Part shown: piece after piece, positions 10,779 to 21,647 of the stretch
How positions within the stretch are numbered: the stretch's first letter is position 1
How the letters are laid out: each line of letters opens with the position of its first letter
Assembly (NCBI GenBank): GCA_936450465.1
Contig: OW388300.1
Span: 50,023,378-50,087,377, forward strand
Direction: 5' to 3'
Origin: Gibbula magus
Taxonomy: Eukaryota; Mollusca; Gastropoda; Trochida; Trochidae
DNA length: 64,000 bases
Notes under the pieces: generated by a model
Databases searched by the model: none
Told to the model about the DNA's origin: nothing
Seen by the model: the letters and a program-made list of their open reading frames with translations, nothing else
Translations under genes and position numbers: made by a program

Positions 10779-11008
10779 TTAAAAAATGTAAAATATTGAA
10801 TGTACCCCGAGTGAAGCCCTACATCCACCGTAGACGGGGTTGTAGGAGTAACCAGATCTACACAGTTGACGCTTGCTGGGCGGGCTGAGTAACTTCTGCA
10901 GAAGCATCAGGTCTTGTTGTGAGATATTCGAGTCCATCATGTCGCCATAGCCATCTGAACTGCGTCTTGACCTCGACCTTCTTGTGAAGGGGAGAGCACT
11001 CGTGATTT
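10779..11008 (-). CDS. Secreted peptide (neuropeptide-like) precursor, exon 2
   Basis: Terminal coding exon of a small prohormone-like gene. It follows a strong acceptor (a pyrimidine-rich tract ending TTTCCTTTCAG at 11019-11009). The first two bases, AA, complete a codon begun in exon 1. The frame then gives 75 residues to a TAA at 10781-10779. It opens with ITSALPFTRR, which supplies the c-region of the signal peptide. Basic clusters (RR, RSRR) follow, then an acidic and helical spacer (DLMLLQKLL), a dibasic KR site, and a C-terminal segment starting QLCRSGYSYNPVYGGCRAS. A glutamine after KR suggests pyroglutamate. Two cysteines 11 residues apart suggest one disulfide. GC content is clearly above the AT-rich flanks. 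It resembles neuropeptide precursors in layout, but I do not recognise the family. It is not CCAP, conopressin, elevenin or allatostatin C by motif. The last residues (VHSIFYIF) are less certain, because a weak GGG/GTACAT donor precedes them. Confidence 0.75.
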
Positions 11009-11149
11009 CTGAAAGGAAATATGAAAATCGTAATAAGCGTTATAGGTGTAAAACGTTGTATCTTTCGAATTATCAGATTTTTCGATCATCTAGGGGCTTC
11101 CTTTTCGTGTACACATTACATTCATGTATAACTTCTATTTAAAAGAACA

Positions 11150-11230
11150 TGAAGATTTTCTGGATAACAACTTCTTTTATGTGAAAATACACGACGTTTC
11201 GGAGTACATACTCACTCCTTCATCAGGTGG
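11150..11230 (-). repeat. Penelope-type pLTR fragment carrying a hammerhead core
   Basis: On the minus strand a hammerhead core is followed by TATTTTCACATAAAAGAAG, then TTGTTATCCAGAAAATCTTC. The same order with few changes occurs on the plus strand at 18417-18490. A weaker version occurs at 39866-39930. Confidence 0.75.
11191..11227 (-). ncRNA. Hammerhead ribozyme motif, sense orientation in the intron
   Basis: The minus strand reads CTGATGA, then A, then GGAGT-(8-nt loop)-ACTCC forming a 5-bp stem II, then GAAACGTC. This fits the core CUGANGA / stem II / GAAA with a GUC cleavage triplet ending at 11193. The ACGU between GAAA and the cleavage site is self-complementary. This matches the very short stem III of Penelope-element hammerheads, which are known to act better as dimers. 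A 3-bp stem I forms between CAC before the core and GUG after the GUC. The site lies 185 nt upstream of exon 2 on the transcribed strand of the peptide gene. Activity is not shown. Confidence 0.7.
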
Positions 11231-11617
11231 AATGTGTTCTATTTAAAACATATTGACATGCAAACAGTTGCGTGTAATAGGATGTTTCAATATATATCGT
11301 GTCAGACAAATGACTTTACACTTGAATGGGGATACTAGATTTGTAACGCGATATTCAAACATCACACAACCGTTCTGTGTACAATTGGTGCTGCTACCCG
11401 GCGCAATATCATCTTGCATGTTTATCCGAGGACAGTATCCAGTCACAGCTCAAGTCGCTGCTAGTCATAGCAAGTTCGTGCATGTGGTCACAACATTCCC
11501 ATTGATAAACGGATCCGTAGATTTGTTTACTCTTCTATATATTAGAGGATATGACAACAACGAATGGCTGCATATCAATGGATTACTAGGTTTACATCCA
11601 TCGACTTCCCGGCACCT
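11228..11617. other. Intronic, no feature recognised
   Basis: A 122-codon plus-strand frame (11253-11621) overlaps this stretch. It lacks any recognisable domain and lies antisense to the intron, so I do not call it. Confidence 0.4.
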
Positions 11618-11979
11618 TTAAAGGGGCAATAGCACATTATTTCGCTCAAATAAGTCGATGAAATGTATTTGAAAAATAAGTTCACCAATTGTAAAATAAA
11701 ACCTTCTCACTTCGGAAAATCAAGTTAAAAATAGGTGTACATGGCTCAGTAAAGTCATCGAAATCGTTTTTGTAATTCAAAATAATAAAATGTGTTCACA
11801 ATAAAATGGCCGCCATGTAATTTTTGCTTTATACGTAATTAACACTACGGGTAATTGGTTTGTGTAATAAGATGTTTTACTCTCTAACGTAAATAAAAAT
11901 GACATAAACTATTATTATAAATGGGATATTTGATTTGAAAAAAATAAAGTTTGAAAACAACGTGCTATTGCCCCTTTAA
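11618..11979. mobile_element. TTAA-bounded MITE, copy 1
   Basis: The ends are TTTAAAGGGGCAATAGCAC on the left and GTGCTATTGCCCCTTTAA on the right, a near-perfect inverted repeat with TTAA at each edge (11618-11621, 11976-11979). TTAA duplications are typical of piggyBac and Kolobok elements. The interior is AT-rich, non-coding, and contains 'aatggccgccatg'. It is about 85-90% similar by eye to the copy at 12604-12966. Confidence 0.8.
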
Positions 11980-12603
11980 GCTCGCTGCATACAATGTAGT
12001 TAGTCTGGTGGCAACGACATATGGAGAACCTGTTGCTTTGATTTGGTAAAGTGTGCACGTTTGCTCAATTACACAACTTTGCAGTTTATTTCCTGTGTGT
12101 TCTACTTTTCAAAGTGATATCAAACGGTGCTCAAATATATCTACACATATCCTTACATAAATATCAGGCAACCTCAGACACAATGTTGCCTTGAAAACAA
12201 TATTTTATTAAAGTCGACATGTTGTTTAGTTTCTTATTCAGTTGAATTCTTATTACAGATCACCGTCTTTTAGCTTTTGAAGTAATTATTATCATTACCT
12301 GGAATTCCCCTATTTAGGCCCAAAAGAAATGTAGCCCATGTGATGAAATGTGATTAAATTTGGATTTAATTATTGGCCATGTCCCGTTGTAATAGCATGG
12401 TGAACCAATGCGTTTTTAACGTGAGAACTGTAGTGCTGTGCAGGGTTATTACTTTAATCTAACCATGTTTGACACTCGTTAAAGGGTAGTGATTGTCTGT
12501 TTGTAACCTAACCTGATGTGTGGTTTTTATTCATGTAAATGTTTAAGTTTGATTGTATGGCATTGTTTCCCTCAATATATTAGAATTGAACAAATTGCCA
12601 ATG
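11980..12603. other. Intronic spacer between two MITE copies
   Basis: About 620 bp of unique-looking AT-rich sequence. No coding region, RNA or repeat is recognised. Confidence 0.45.
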
Positions 12604-12966
12604 TTAAAGGCGCTGTAGCACGTTTTTTCGTTCAAATAAATCGATGAAATGTATTTGAAAAATAATGTCAACAATAGTAAAACACCCTTCTCTCTTCGGA
12701 AAATCAAGTTACAAATGAGTGTACATGGTTCCGTAAAGCCATGGGAATCGTTTTTGTCATTCGAAATAATAAAATGTGTTCACAATAAAATGGCCGCCAT
12801 GCAATTTTTGCTTTATACGTAACGCCGTTATTACCACTACGGATAATTGGTTTGTGTAATAAGACGTTTTACCCTCTAAAGTAAATATTAATGACATTAA
12901 CTATCATTAAAAATGGGAAATTTGAAAAAATAAAATTTGCAAAAAAACGTGCTACAGCGCCTTTAA
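12604..12966. mobile_element. TTAA-bounded MITE, copy 2
   Basis: The left end is TTAAAGGCGCTGTAGCACG and the right end is CGTGCTACAGCGCCTTTAA, an almost perfect inverted repeat with TTAA at both edges. It lies in the same orientation as copy 1 and is nearly the same length (363 against 362 bp). The shared interior runs through 'gaaatgtatttgaaaaata' and 'taaaatggccgccatg'. There is no open frame. Confidence 0.85.
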
Positions 12967-15900
12967 GCCTAAGCTTAACTTTCTTGATTCTCTTCACTGG
13001 CTTCCTGTACAACATCGTATATGGTATGGAACTATGCTCCTTGTGTTTGGTATTCATATAACCATGGTCAAATGGTATTTATAACCATTAGCAACATTAC
13101 CAGAAAGGATTTAGATATTGATATGAAATAAGTATTTTGAACTTTTTATTCAGCTAAATTTAAATGGAGTTCTTCATTGTCACAATTCATAGAATAGCGT
13201 TGAGGCGTGTATGATTAGATGCAGGAGTTAGTACTGGCAGTAATCACAACGAAACTATCTTACCGTCTTGCAGTACTCACTGTGCCTGTTAGGGGGTGAT
13301 CCTAAACTAGACTGTTGCCTAATCTATGAATTGAAGGGCTTGCGAAATTTTAAAAAGGACTTGCTTCATTGTATCCCCAAAACAAAATCGGAGATGCATA
13401 TACACTACATGTTATTGAAAATGTGCGTATCACACAGCTTTGTTGTATTTTGATTGTGCATCATTTATAAGTAAGTAAACATTTATTCAACATGTTTAAT
13501 TCTAACTTTTAAAACCATAGGCTCTCAATATTATAGAAATATCGAATATTTTGAGTTAAACCAAAATTTTAGCGATTTTCGAATAAAAACCCTTGGCTTA
13601 AGTTTTGGTCAACATGTTTCATCAGTGAAACAGTTGCAGTTTCCGTCTAAAGTTAAGCCCGGGGCTTATATACGGGAATTACAGGTAACTACTTTTGATA
13701 GTTGGTGAGGTTAATAATGCAATATAACAATATGGCATCACTGTATCATATCATGTATCATTTTTCTAGTGATCAGATATCAGCCCACTATCTTTGTTAA
13801 TGATTAAAGTACAGATCTTCCATATACAAGTCGCAAAATACCAATAGTGTAATAAGATACTGCGGACGTTTTTTTTATTTCTCTCCGTGGATTTTCATCG
13901 TAGAGTTCATTCAAAATGCTAAGGCAATACAAGTTCAAATGCTTCATACGAATGACATTATGTTCAGAGTCTTTTGATTTGATGACAGGCTTTTCACTTA
14001 TATTTTATGAGTTTTCTATTACTTTCTCTTATCGTCGACTTGATGTATACCGTATTAAAATATATAGGTACGAGGAGACTGAAATCATTAAATTAAACCA
14101 TATCCTTCAAGGATTAGAATGGTTTACACTCTTACAAACATAGACGTGCATGTTATTTCTCATTGTTCTTGTTTATAGTGTGAAAACAGATAAATTTGAA
14201 ATTTTGAAGATATTTATTCCCAATATATATATATATACATTGTTTATGATGCATGTGTCTTGAAAACTTGAAAACCAGGAATTGATTGGTCAACGATAAA
14301 CCCGGATATCGTCTCATTAGATCATTCGTTAATAACCGGAGCGAAAGCATTCATGTATTCCTGACGATACTGGTTCCTTTACATTGTCTGAAATTATGAA
14401 CATGAAAATGAACTTATATACAGTTTACAAAGATGTAATGTCGATATCATCTGAAAACGTGATACCAGGTTTCACAGACTATTAAGGCTTTTGAAATACA
14501 GGCAATTTAGACAGTGTTGGCGGTAGGTGCCTGGTTCTGAGGGTGTGTGATACCTCATTTCTGCACTAAGACATTAGAATTAAAGTTCTTTGTGCAGGCG
14601 AAGATCATCATCAATTCTAGGAGAAAGTTTCATTTATTTCAAGGACCTTATACAATCAGATCATATTTGATTATTCTTTCTTTTGAGTTGCTTTGTTTAA
14701 ATTAGTTTCGTCTGTCCATAGGAAAAAGAAGAAGAGATTTGAATTGAAACCTGAAGGAAATATTTACATTTATATGAGAGTTTACATTTGCATTTGTTCC
14801 TCAAGTGGAGAAATATGTTATTTTGAAAGATCTGATTTTTATTTATAATATAATTTATAATATAATATCATGTACCGATAATTATTTCACAACGAAAAAC
14901 TTAATAAACAATTTATTTCAAACCCTAAGGGGGATTTGTTTTCTGAAACTGCCAATTAATTTTTGAAGTTGTAACTATTGCATTCTTATCAAATTAATGT
15001 GACGATTGAATACAGACTCATTATTGCATGATCTATTTTTATTTGCTGACAAACAAGGTTTTTCAACGAAGAACGTCTAAAATAAGTTACCTTTTAGAAA
15101 CTTAAAATAATATATTGTCATTGTTATTACTTAAATTGTCATTAAAATGTGAACATATTAATTAATTAATTTTGAACAAGCTGATATTTATTAGTTCTTA
15201 CTAAGTCTATATTCCCTTATAACGGAGGATGCAAATTAGTTGTTCACATTAGAACCATTGGTAAACTTTGCAAATTACAAAATATTCGTACTTAGATTGC
15301 GAATGTCAATATGGAGTGGAAACGATTATAAAGTTTTGGTGACGAAATAGTGTATTACAACTAAAATCATTAGATTTGTAGAATTTAATGTGTGTGTCTC
15401 AAACAGTTTCATAGTAACCATTTAGCCCCAAGGGTCTCCTAGAATTGTTGTACTTTACAAACTTCACCTTACATCATTGAACCACATTAGTTTTTTAGTT
15501 TATAATTTCGTGAACAGGGGAACTGACATAATTTGGCCATTTTACTTGTTTGTACATTTGTAACTTTTTTAGTCAAATCGAAACAGTTGGTACCTTGAAA
15601 TCGCTGCATATATCGTTGTATATATATTTGCTTTATTTCTTACTTAGACTACCGAGTGAATGAACAACGCAGATTAACGATCGTCCTATATTATAATTAT
15701 AAAATATTTTGGGACATATTTCATATCTGTTAAATTTATTGATATTATGTATGAAACTTGTAAATTATCAACCCATTATAGTGCCTGATTTCTTACTTAA
15801 TAACTTACATTAGAATTCCCTTGGGAACCGATCTGACTTTGAAAAGGATACGTTTGGTTTATCCTTAATTCATTCATTATCTAAGGCGACACTCGTCTAA

Positions 15901-16755
15901 CAGTACTACGAATGGTCCAGAGCCTGTGGCAATTAACTGTCCTGACGATAGCCACGTTGACGATTTAAGCAATGAATCTGAGTCACGGAGATGGTCGTTA
16001 AGACCATATGAACACGAGATTACTGAAATATGATGTCAATATTTCGACATCCTGACTACAACCATGTCAGAATAATTATGGATGCTTTCGAAATCATAGT
16101 TTCAAGGTCAATGTATGCTCTTGATCATTCGAACCATTTCAGGTTACATCAGAAAATTATGATCACTTGAAACACAAGATATGTTCACAGGTTTTTATGT
16201 AAGGGATCTTAGTACTAAAAGAAATATCAACTTTTACCGCTAGTTCCGTTCTGGATAAAACTGAACTCAAACATGTTACTGTCTTAAACTAAATAACTTT
16301 ACTTCTTGCATAAATAATTTACTAGCTGCATTCAAAATTATTTTCATCATACAGTATGACACGCTTTTCCATTTTCTTGTTCGCCAAACTGTTCCCGTGA
16401 GATGTGTACAGGTTTAAATTGTTGTTCCTACATGCTGTAGGACGTATAATTCACTTTGTGTATAAATCATTGTCTGATTTCAGCTGCCCAATGATGATGT
16501 CATGTACTTAATGGCATCGCACAATTGTAAATTGCACCACAGGGACTCGCTCAAAATGTCATTTATGAAACTTTCAAGAATCTAAAGAAAATGATATATT
16601 TTATGTTGTATGTGAAGTTGGTTATGAGTTTTTCAACTTTGCAAATTGGTACTTACTTCTGCTTACATATGTCAGTAATACTTACTTGATATCAAGAGTA
16701 TATACATGTAGATGCGTGTCTCCTGTGATCTGTCAGATATCCTATGTTGTGCGGT
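12967..16755. other. Intronic, no gene seen
   Basis: 3.8 kb of AT-rich sequence with only short, unrecognised open frames and a short (AT)n run near 14225. No clear RNA gene or mobile-element terminus is seen. Confidence 0.4.
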
Positions 16756-17100
16756 TTAAAGGCACTGTAACCCATTTTTTGTGCATTACTCTTCTAAACT
16801 TTGCCATATAACTCAGTTCAGACAGCAAAATGATTGACCATTGATTGACCATCATTGCATCCTATTTAAACCTCTACTCTGAGTGTTTAGTCATCGCAAC
16901 ATCAGTCAGATCACTTGTAGTACCTTCGAACGGTCTTTTTTAATGTGAACACCGGCTCGATGGGAAATGGACCTGCATGGCTACATCCAACCATGTACAT
17001 TCGTTTTAGTACTTTTTTTTATTTAACCATCGATCACGCTAAGTACATTTTTGTGAGATCACTTTATTTAAGTAAGAACGGTATGATTCAGCGCCTTTAA
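16756..17100. mobile_element. TTAA-bounded MITE, distinct interior
   Basis: The left end is TTAAAGGCACTGTAACCC and the right end is CAGCGCCTTTAA, with TTAA at both edges. The ends match the family at 11618 and 12604, but the 345-bp interior is different. It contains a short duplication 'gattgaccattgattgacc' near 16832. Confidence 0.65.
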
Positions 17101-18144
17101 AATACAATATGATATGTGCCGAACAACATGGGTGTAGATGTATTTGTCAATTTTATATTGGTCTTAGCAAGTTGGAGAACCATATCTGGAAAAAGTAGCT
17201 ACAACATATTCTCTATATAACGTTTTATGTACGTTATTTCAGTTCACACGGGTCAAGTTAACAAAGTTGACCAAATTTCGTCAGTAGGCCAATTTTATTG
17301 AAATTGTCTTTTATCAAAACTTTGGATGTTGAAGGTCTATAGTGTTAGATTTTGATTGTCTTATTCCATATGGTTACTTGTACTGACAAATTGTCTTTTT
17401 ATTCAGACAAACTTTGCTGATGCAAAAACGTGGGTGTGCTTAACTTTTTTCCGTATGTATACATTACACAATGTTACCATGTACATCCACAACACGATGT
17501 TGTATAGAACAGGTTTTATCACTGTCCACGTAGCCTGTATTAATTTATGTCAATACCAAATATATATCTTATATACGATAAACCTGAACTCAAACAAATA
17601 CAATACAAAACACATGTATAATAACTGATGTACCACAACAGACTCCTTCAAAGGTAACCTTTCAACAGTTGCTACTTTAATCTTGTTTAATCCCTGGTTA
17701 AATATTATCTTAGTCATTGAAGGTGTTAAAATCAATGATTGACAAACTGGCCACAAGAAGTAGTTCTGCTTCACATGACTACTTATAACGTGAATCATCT
17801 GCAATCATCTCTCCGATCTTCACATGCATTCGGTGGCATCGAACAATTTAGATAACTCCATGTGTACCCGTTCAGAATGTAATCTGTCCAACTCATCCAG
17901 CATCCAGAGACCTGGTTGTATGTTCTTAGATAGTATGCGCTTAAACTTAACTAAACTAATTTCAAGTGTCTATTGGTATCATAACGTCAATAGGAATCGA
18001 TGCAAATCGAAAATTCTTCACGACGTACTTAAATATTGAAACACACGCAAGTGGGCGGTGTGAGCTTACTTTCAAGTGGAAATTACGAATCTTTCAAACC
18101 GCTGTACATGTAGACGTACAGACTGCAAGGGCTCCGTTTCATAA
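17101..18144. other. Intronic, no gene seen
   Basis: AT-rich. Short frames at 17356-17628 and 17824-18039 have no recognisable content. Confidence 0.4.
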
Positions 18145-18345
18145 CAGCGAACGCTTATAATTGCTCATTGATCGCTCAATGTAGCGCTCAAGTTGCGGTC
18201 AAGTAGCGCTCAATCTCTCCTGAAAGACACGGTGCAAAACCTCAAAGTTCGCTCGCTTTGCTACGTAGCGCTACGTTGAGCAATCGTGTTCAAGAGAGGT
18301 TTAAAAGTAATCGCTAATTGAAACCTCTCTTGAACATGGCCCAGA
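18145..18345. repeat. Foldback region with CGCTCAA motifs and a perfect 16-bp hairpin
   Basis: TGTTCAAGAGAGGTTT at 18287-18302 is perfectly complementary to AAACCTCTCTTGAACA at 18321-18336, with an 18-nt loop. Upstream, 'ttgctcattgatcgctcaatgtagcgct' is loosely inverted as 'agcgctacgttgagcaat'. The whole unit is probably a small foldback transposon. No duplication was found. Confidence 0.55.
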
Positions 18346-18416
18346 TGTACCTACTAAATAATGACTACACAACTGGATAAATCGATCCGCGTGTTACTAA
18401 CAAGTTGACATTACAT

Positions 18417-18450
18417 CTGATGAAGGAGTGAGTATATTCTCCGAAACGTC
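18417..18450 (+). ncRNA. Hammerhead ribozyme motif (plus strand)
   Basis: It reads CTGATGA, A, GGAG-(10-nt loop)-CTCC, GAAACGTC, so core and stem II are intact. The downstream TTTTCACATTAAAGTAGTTG and 'ttatccagaaaatct' match the copy at 11150-11230. Stem I is poor because the flanking bases do not pair. It lies antisense to the peptide gene, within its intron. Confidence 0.65.
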
Positions 18451-18490
18451 CTGCATTTTCACATTAAAGTAGTTGTTATCCAGAAAATCT
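18451..18490 (+). repeat. Penelope-type pLTR tail after the hammerhead
   Basis: The sequence 'gtagttgttatccagaaaatct' is shared with the minus-strand copy at 11150. Similarity ends at the same base in both copies, which marks an element edge. Confidence 0.6.
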
Positions 18491-20350
18491 CCCTGTTCTC
18501 TCCAATTGTAGATTAAGCGTATTTAATCTTGGACACAACGTGCCAATCTGAGATCCCTCCACTGCAGTATCAGATATCAAATACTCCAGATACTCCCGAG
18601 ATGGGATTGCCAAGTACCAGATTTCAGACAAAATTCTAATATGTTTAGCTCTAGAAAAAGCATCAGTATTCAAATCATTTCTTAAAACAGAAAATCTTGT
18701 TTCGTTTAACAGTTCAAACAAGATGAAAATCCTGGTTAATAATAAATAGAATACATCGGATCATAGGCATACAAATAAAGAAAAGTCGTTAAGCAGTGGT
18801 TATACAAATTAGCACCTCTGGTGATTTCCCTAAGGTTTTACATTTATTCTCCACTACATCGATTCATCTTTAGCATTATGGGTATCAATTGCCAGTATAT
18901 TGTATGACACTGACTCAAAGGTCACTATTTTTCTAACTAATCGACACCATCCCATGTGATTGATGCGTTATTACATAAGCTCTCCGGGGAAGCCTGGTGC
19001 CTTATTGTGTTTGATCTTTCATTCCTACAAGCTCATCTTTCATTCACACAATCGCCATCATGGCCCATTGTAAAGCTGCTAAGTGAATTGGGATTTCAGA
19101 TTGCATGGTGGTATGGGTATCATGACGAAGGAATTCCTTGTGGTGTTTCATTTGATGCACATGTTTACGTTTGGCGTATGTCAATTTACAAGTGCATTTG
19201 TAGATCATGGCATACGTCTTTACAAGCCTGGTATTATATTACGTCACTTCTTTCTGATAGCGATTTTGTAATGAATTAAGGCGAAACGAGTTGGAGTTGG
19301 ACGAATGGATTTGTAACTTCGTTATTGCAAAAGTGCACTCTTCAGATCAAGACGTTATAAATCCAAGGAGCACGTCTTATTGTCATCTAACCACACTTCT
19401 AAATGCCTCTTAAATAGATTTAAACTTCGTACGAAAATTTATACACACGGTAATACATTTAGTATAATTTTGATATGATAACATATGTTGTTCTTTTTCT
19501 ACACTTAAACTCCTCCCCAGGAACGTGGTATAGATACGTTTTACCTTATGGTTTTTACATATTACCGAGTTAATATGTTCGAAACGAGAACATGTACACA
19601 TATCACGTTACCTAGCAACCATTGTGTCATGGGGAGTTCCTGTATTTTGTCGTTTATTTTTCTAACTATTTTACGCAATTAATATAGAACCGAATAGAAC
19701 TCTTAGACTCCAAGGTCTACCATGTGACATTTACTCTCTCTCTCGCTCGAGCAATACAACAGTTCACCCGTTTCCTCAAAGCTACATAGTGCACTTCCTC
19801 TGATAACAATTTCTATATTATATTACGGGGGTACGTTTACGATATATTACATCAAGAGCTGTATGGTATCGACAATAAACAGAGAGATATGTATATTATA
19901 CAAGCAAAAAAAAGCTAAACGAACAATAGAAAGCGATAGGAAGAGAGTCTAACTGCAAAATAAAATACCTTGGCAGTTATAGGGATAAGAGGAAGAACGG
20001 TCACAGCGAGGGTATAACATACAGAGAAATCTTCCGTTATCTGTACCCAAGGGAGACAACCTGCTGGACAATAAAACTGCATGGAACTGTCAGTCAAGTT
20101 CAGGAACAGACACGGACGCGTTAAGGAATAAATATCATGTTCCTATCCCTGGCGTGATATAAAACCAATACTTAAACTGGATATAATAAAAAGTTCAAAT
20201 TGATACCATAAAGCATACCCTAACAGTTGGCATATACATACATGTTTATTTATAAGTATTTATCTTGACACTTAATAATTAAACACTTAATAATTAATCC
20301 AAAAAAACATAGAGCAAGTATTTATCAGAAGTAAACAAAATTTCAAGTAC
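18491..20350. other. Intronic, no gene seen
   Basis: Contains a short (TC)n run near 19733 and a 107-codon frame (18956-19279) without recognisable domains. A segment at 19970-20090 reads CPAGCLPW...DFSVC on the minus strand. I considered it as a decayed LCCL-type exon and did not accept it. A sequence near 19376-19402 resembles the outer edge of the Penelope-type arms. Confidence 0.35.
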
Positions 20351-20885
20351 TGTAGGTAATGGATAAGAAGATGAAAATAAGGGTTAGACTGTGGTCCCTG
20401 TGTCCTTTTGAGGTCACAAAATATACAATTTAGATTCCCCTATTGCTGGGGAGTCCGACACAACATTTCAGTATCCTACAGCCTTTTGTTCTTGAAAAGA
20501 AGATGAATAAAGGTTTGTTATGTCATGTCTCCTGTGACCCATATGTTGGGTCACAGGGTCTTCAAATCTCCAATTAAGAATCCTGATTGCCCTAGGAACC
20601 TCTACACAACATTTCAGTTTTCTGGAGCTTTTTCATGCTTGAGAAGAAGATGAAGAAAGTTTACGTCATGACTCCAGTGGCCAATATTTGGAGTAATAGG
20701 ATCATCAAATCTACAATTTAGAATTCCCACCCCAAGTACTTTGCACATAACATCGCACCTCTCTAGAGCCACTGGTTCTGGAGAACAAGTCTAAAATATT
20801 TTAACGATGGACGGATGGACGGATGCCATGCTATTAGCCCATCGAGCCTTCAGGTCTGATGAGCTAAAAGAACTACATTAAAAGT
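20351..20885 (+). repeat. Dispersed repeat with internal ~180-bp subunits and (GACG) end
   Basis: Subunits repeat the blocks 'caca.ggtc..caaatct.caatt', 'acacaacatttcag' and 'ttgagaagaagatgaa' about three times. It ends in ACGGATGGACGGATGCCATG and a hairpin 'ttagcccatc...gatgagctaa'. Similar sequence in the opposite orientation lies at 46905-48130 and 45390-45545. This type of repeat is common in mollusc genomes. The class is unresolved, and the hairpin near a CTAA end recalls Helitrons without proving it. Confidence 0.55.
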
Positions 20886-21398
20886 AGTTATTGATGTATA
20901 TTATTTCAAGGATGCATATTATCATATCATATTGTCTATATCAATTACAACGAAATAAACAAATATCAGATTATTCATAGCTGACTTTACCGCGATCATT
21001 TATTTCAACATTATTTAGTTGAAAGTTTTACTTAAAAGAAAACGTCACTTTATAGTGTTCGCACGAGAACGAGGATATATAATATCTATTCTTATGCACG
21101 AGTTTCGTAATGTCGTTTGACTTGTATAATGTCCTTCTCATCACATACTAATCATGGAATGTGTATGTTCGTCCTCTGACGTTCTCTGGTTAATTGTCGT
21201 CCAGCAGCTTCAAGGGGCGGGATGGCCATTGGATCAAGAGGTCCGGGTTTCGAAACCTGCCAAGGTCTCGGCACCATTGTCTGCGGTAAAGAACTATTCT
21301 ACATGCATTTAGGTTTGGGACCAATCTTACGTGGAATTTCAGCGCAGTACCACCCGTGGCTCCAGTCGATGCTCGCAGGTTTCACAGCAATGCATAGC

Positions 21399-21647
21399 CA
21401 GAAAGACAAGGATATAATTATGGATGTTCAACTTTTTTATTTCACAATGGCGACTTTTCGGTATAGATCCTTATACCGTTATCAAGCATATGGAGGAGAT
21501 GGTGAAACAGCAAATTATATACAGGATACAGGTTGGTATGATAAAAAGATAACGTCGACATTGTGAAATAAAGAAGTTGAACATCCACAAATACATCCTT
21601 GTCTTTCTACTACACCAACTTCTAGAATGCCTCTCAAACAGTTAAAT
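21399..21647. mobile_element. Short Penelope-type inverted-arm element with 8-bp duplication
   Basis: Flanked by TGCATAGC at 21391-21398 and 21648-21655. In an uninterrupted SINE this sequence occurs once. The two arms are inverted: GAAAGACAAGGATATAATTATG on the left against CATCCTTGTCTTTC on the right, with AATAAAGAAGTTGAACATCC inside each. The right side extends further, to CCTCTCAAACAG. No protein is encoded. The architecture matches that around the LINE at 7671-10073. Confidence 0.75.
21451..21486 (-). ncRNA. Degenerate hammerhead-like motif with perfect stem II
   Basis: The minus strand reads CTTGATAAC, GGTATA-(6-nt loop)-TATACC, GAAAAGTC. Stem II is a perfect 6-bp hairpin and GAAA is kept. 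The first core strand departs from CUGANGA, and ACGUC has become AAGUC. It is probably a decayed Penelope hammerhead, in the sense orientation in the peptide gene's intron. Confidence 0.45.

Noticed and set aside
18956..19279. 107-codon plus-strand frame as a gene
   Set aside because: No recognisable domain or signal peptide. It lies antisense in the peptide gene's intron without splice sites.
19970..20090. Possible LCCL-type exon on the minus strand (CPAGCLPW...DFSVC)
   Set aside because: Only two short blocks fit, the spacing between cysteines is too short, the VWGT-like block is missing, and splice sites around it are weak.
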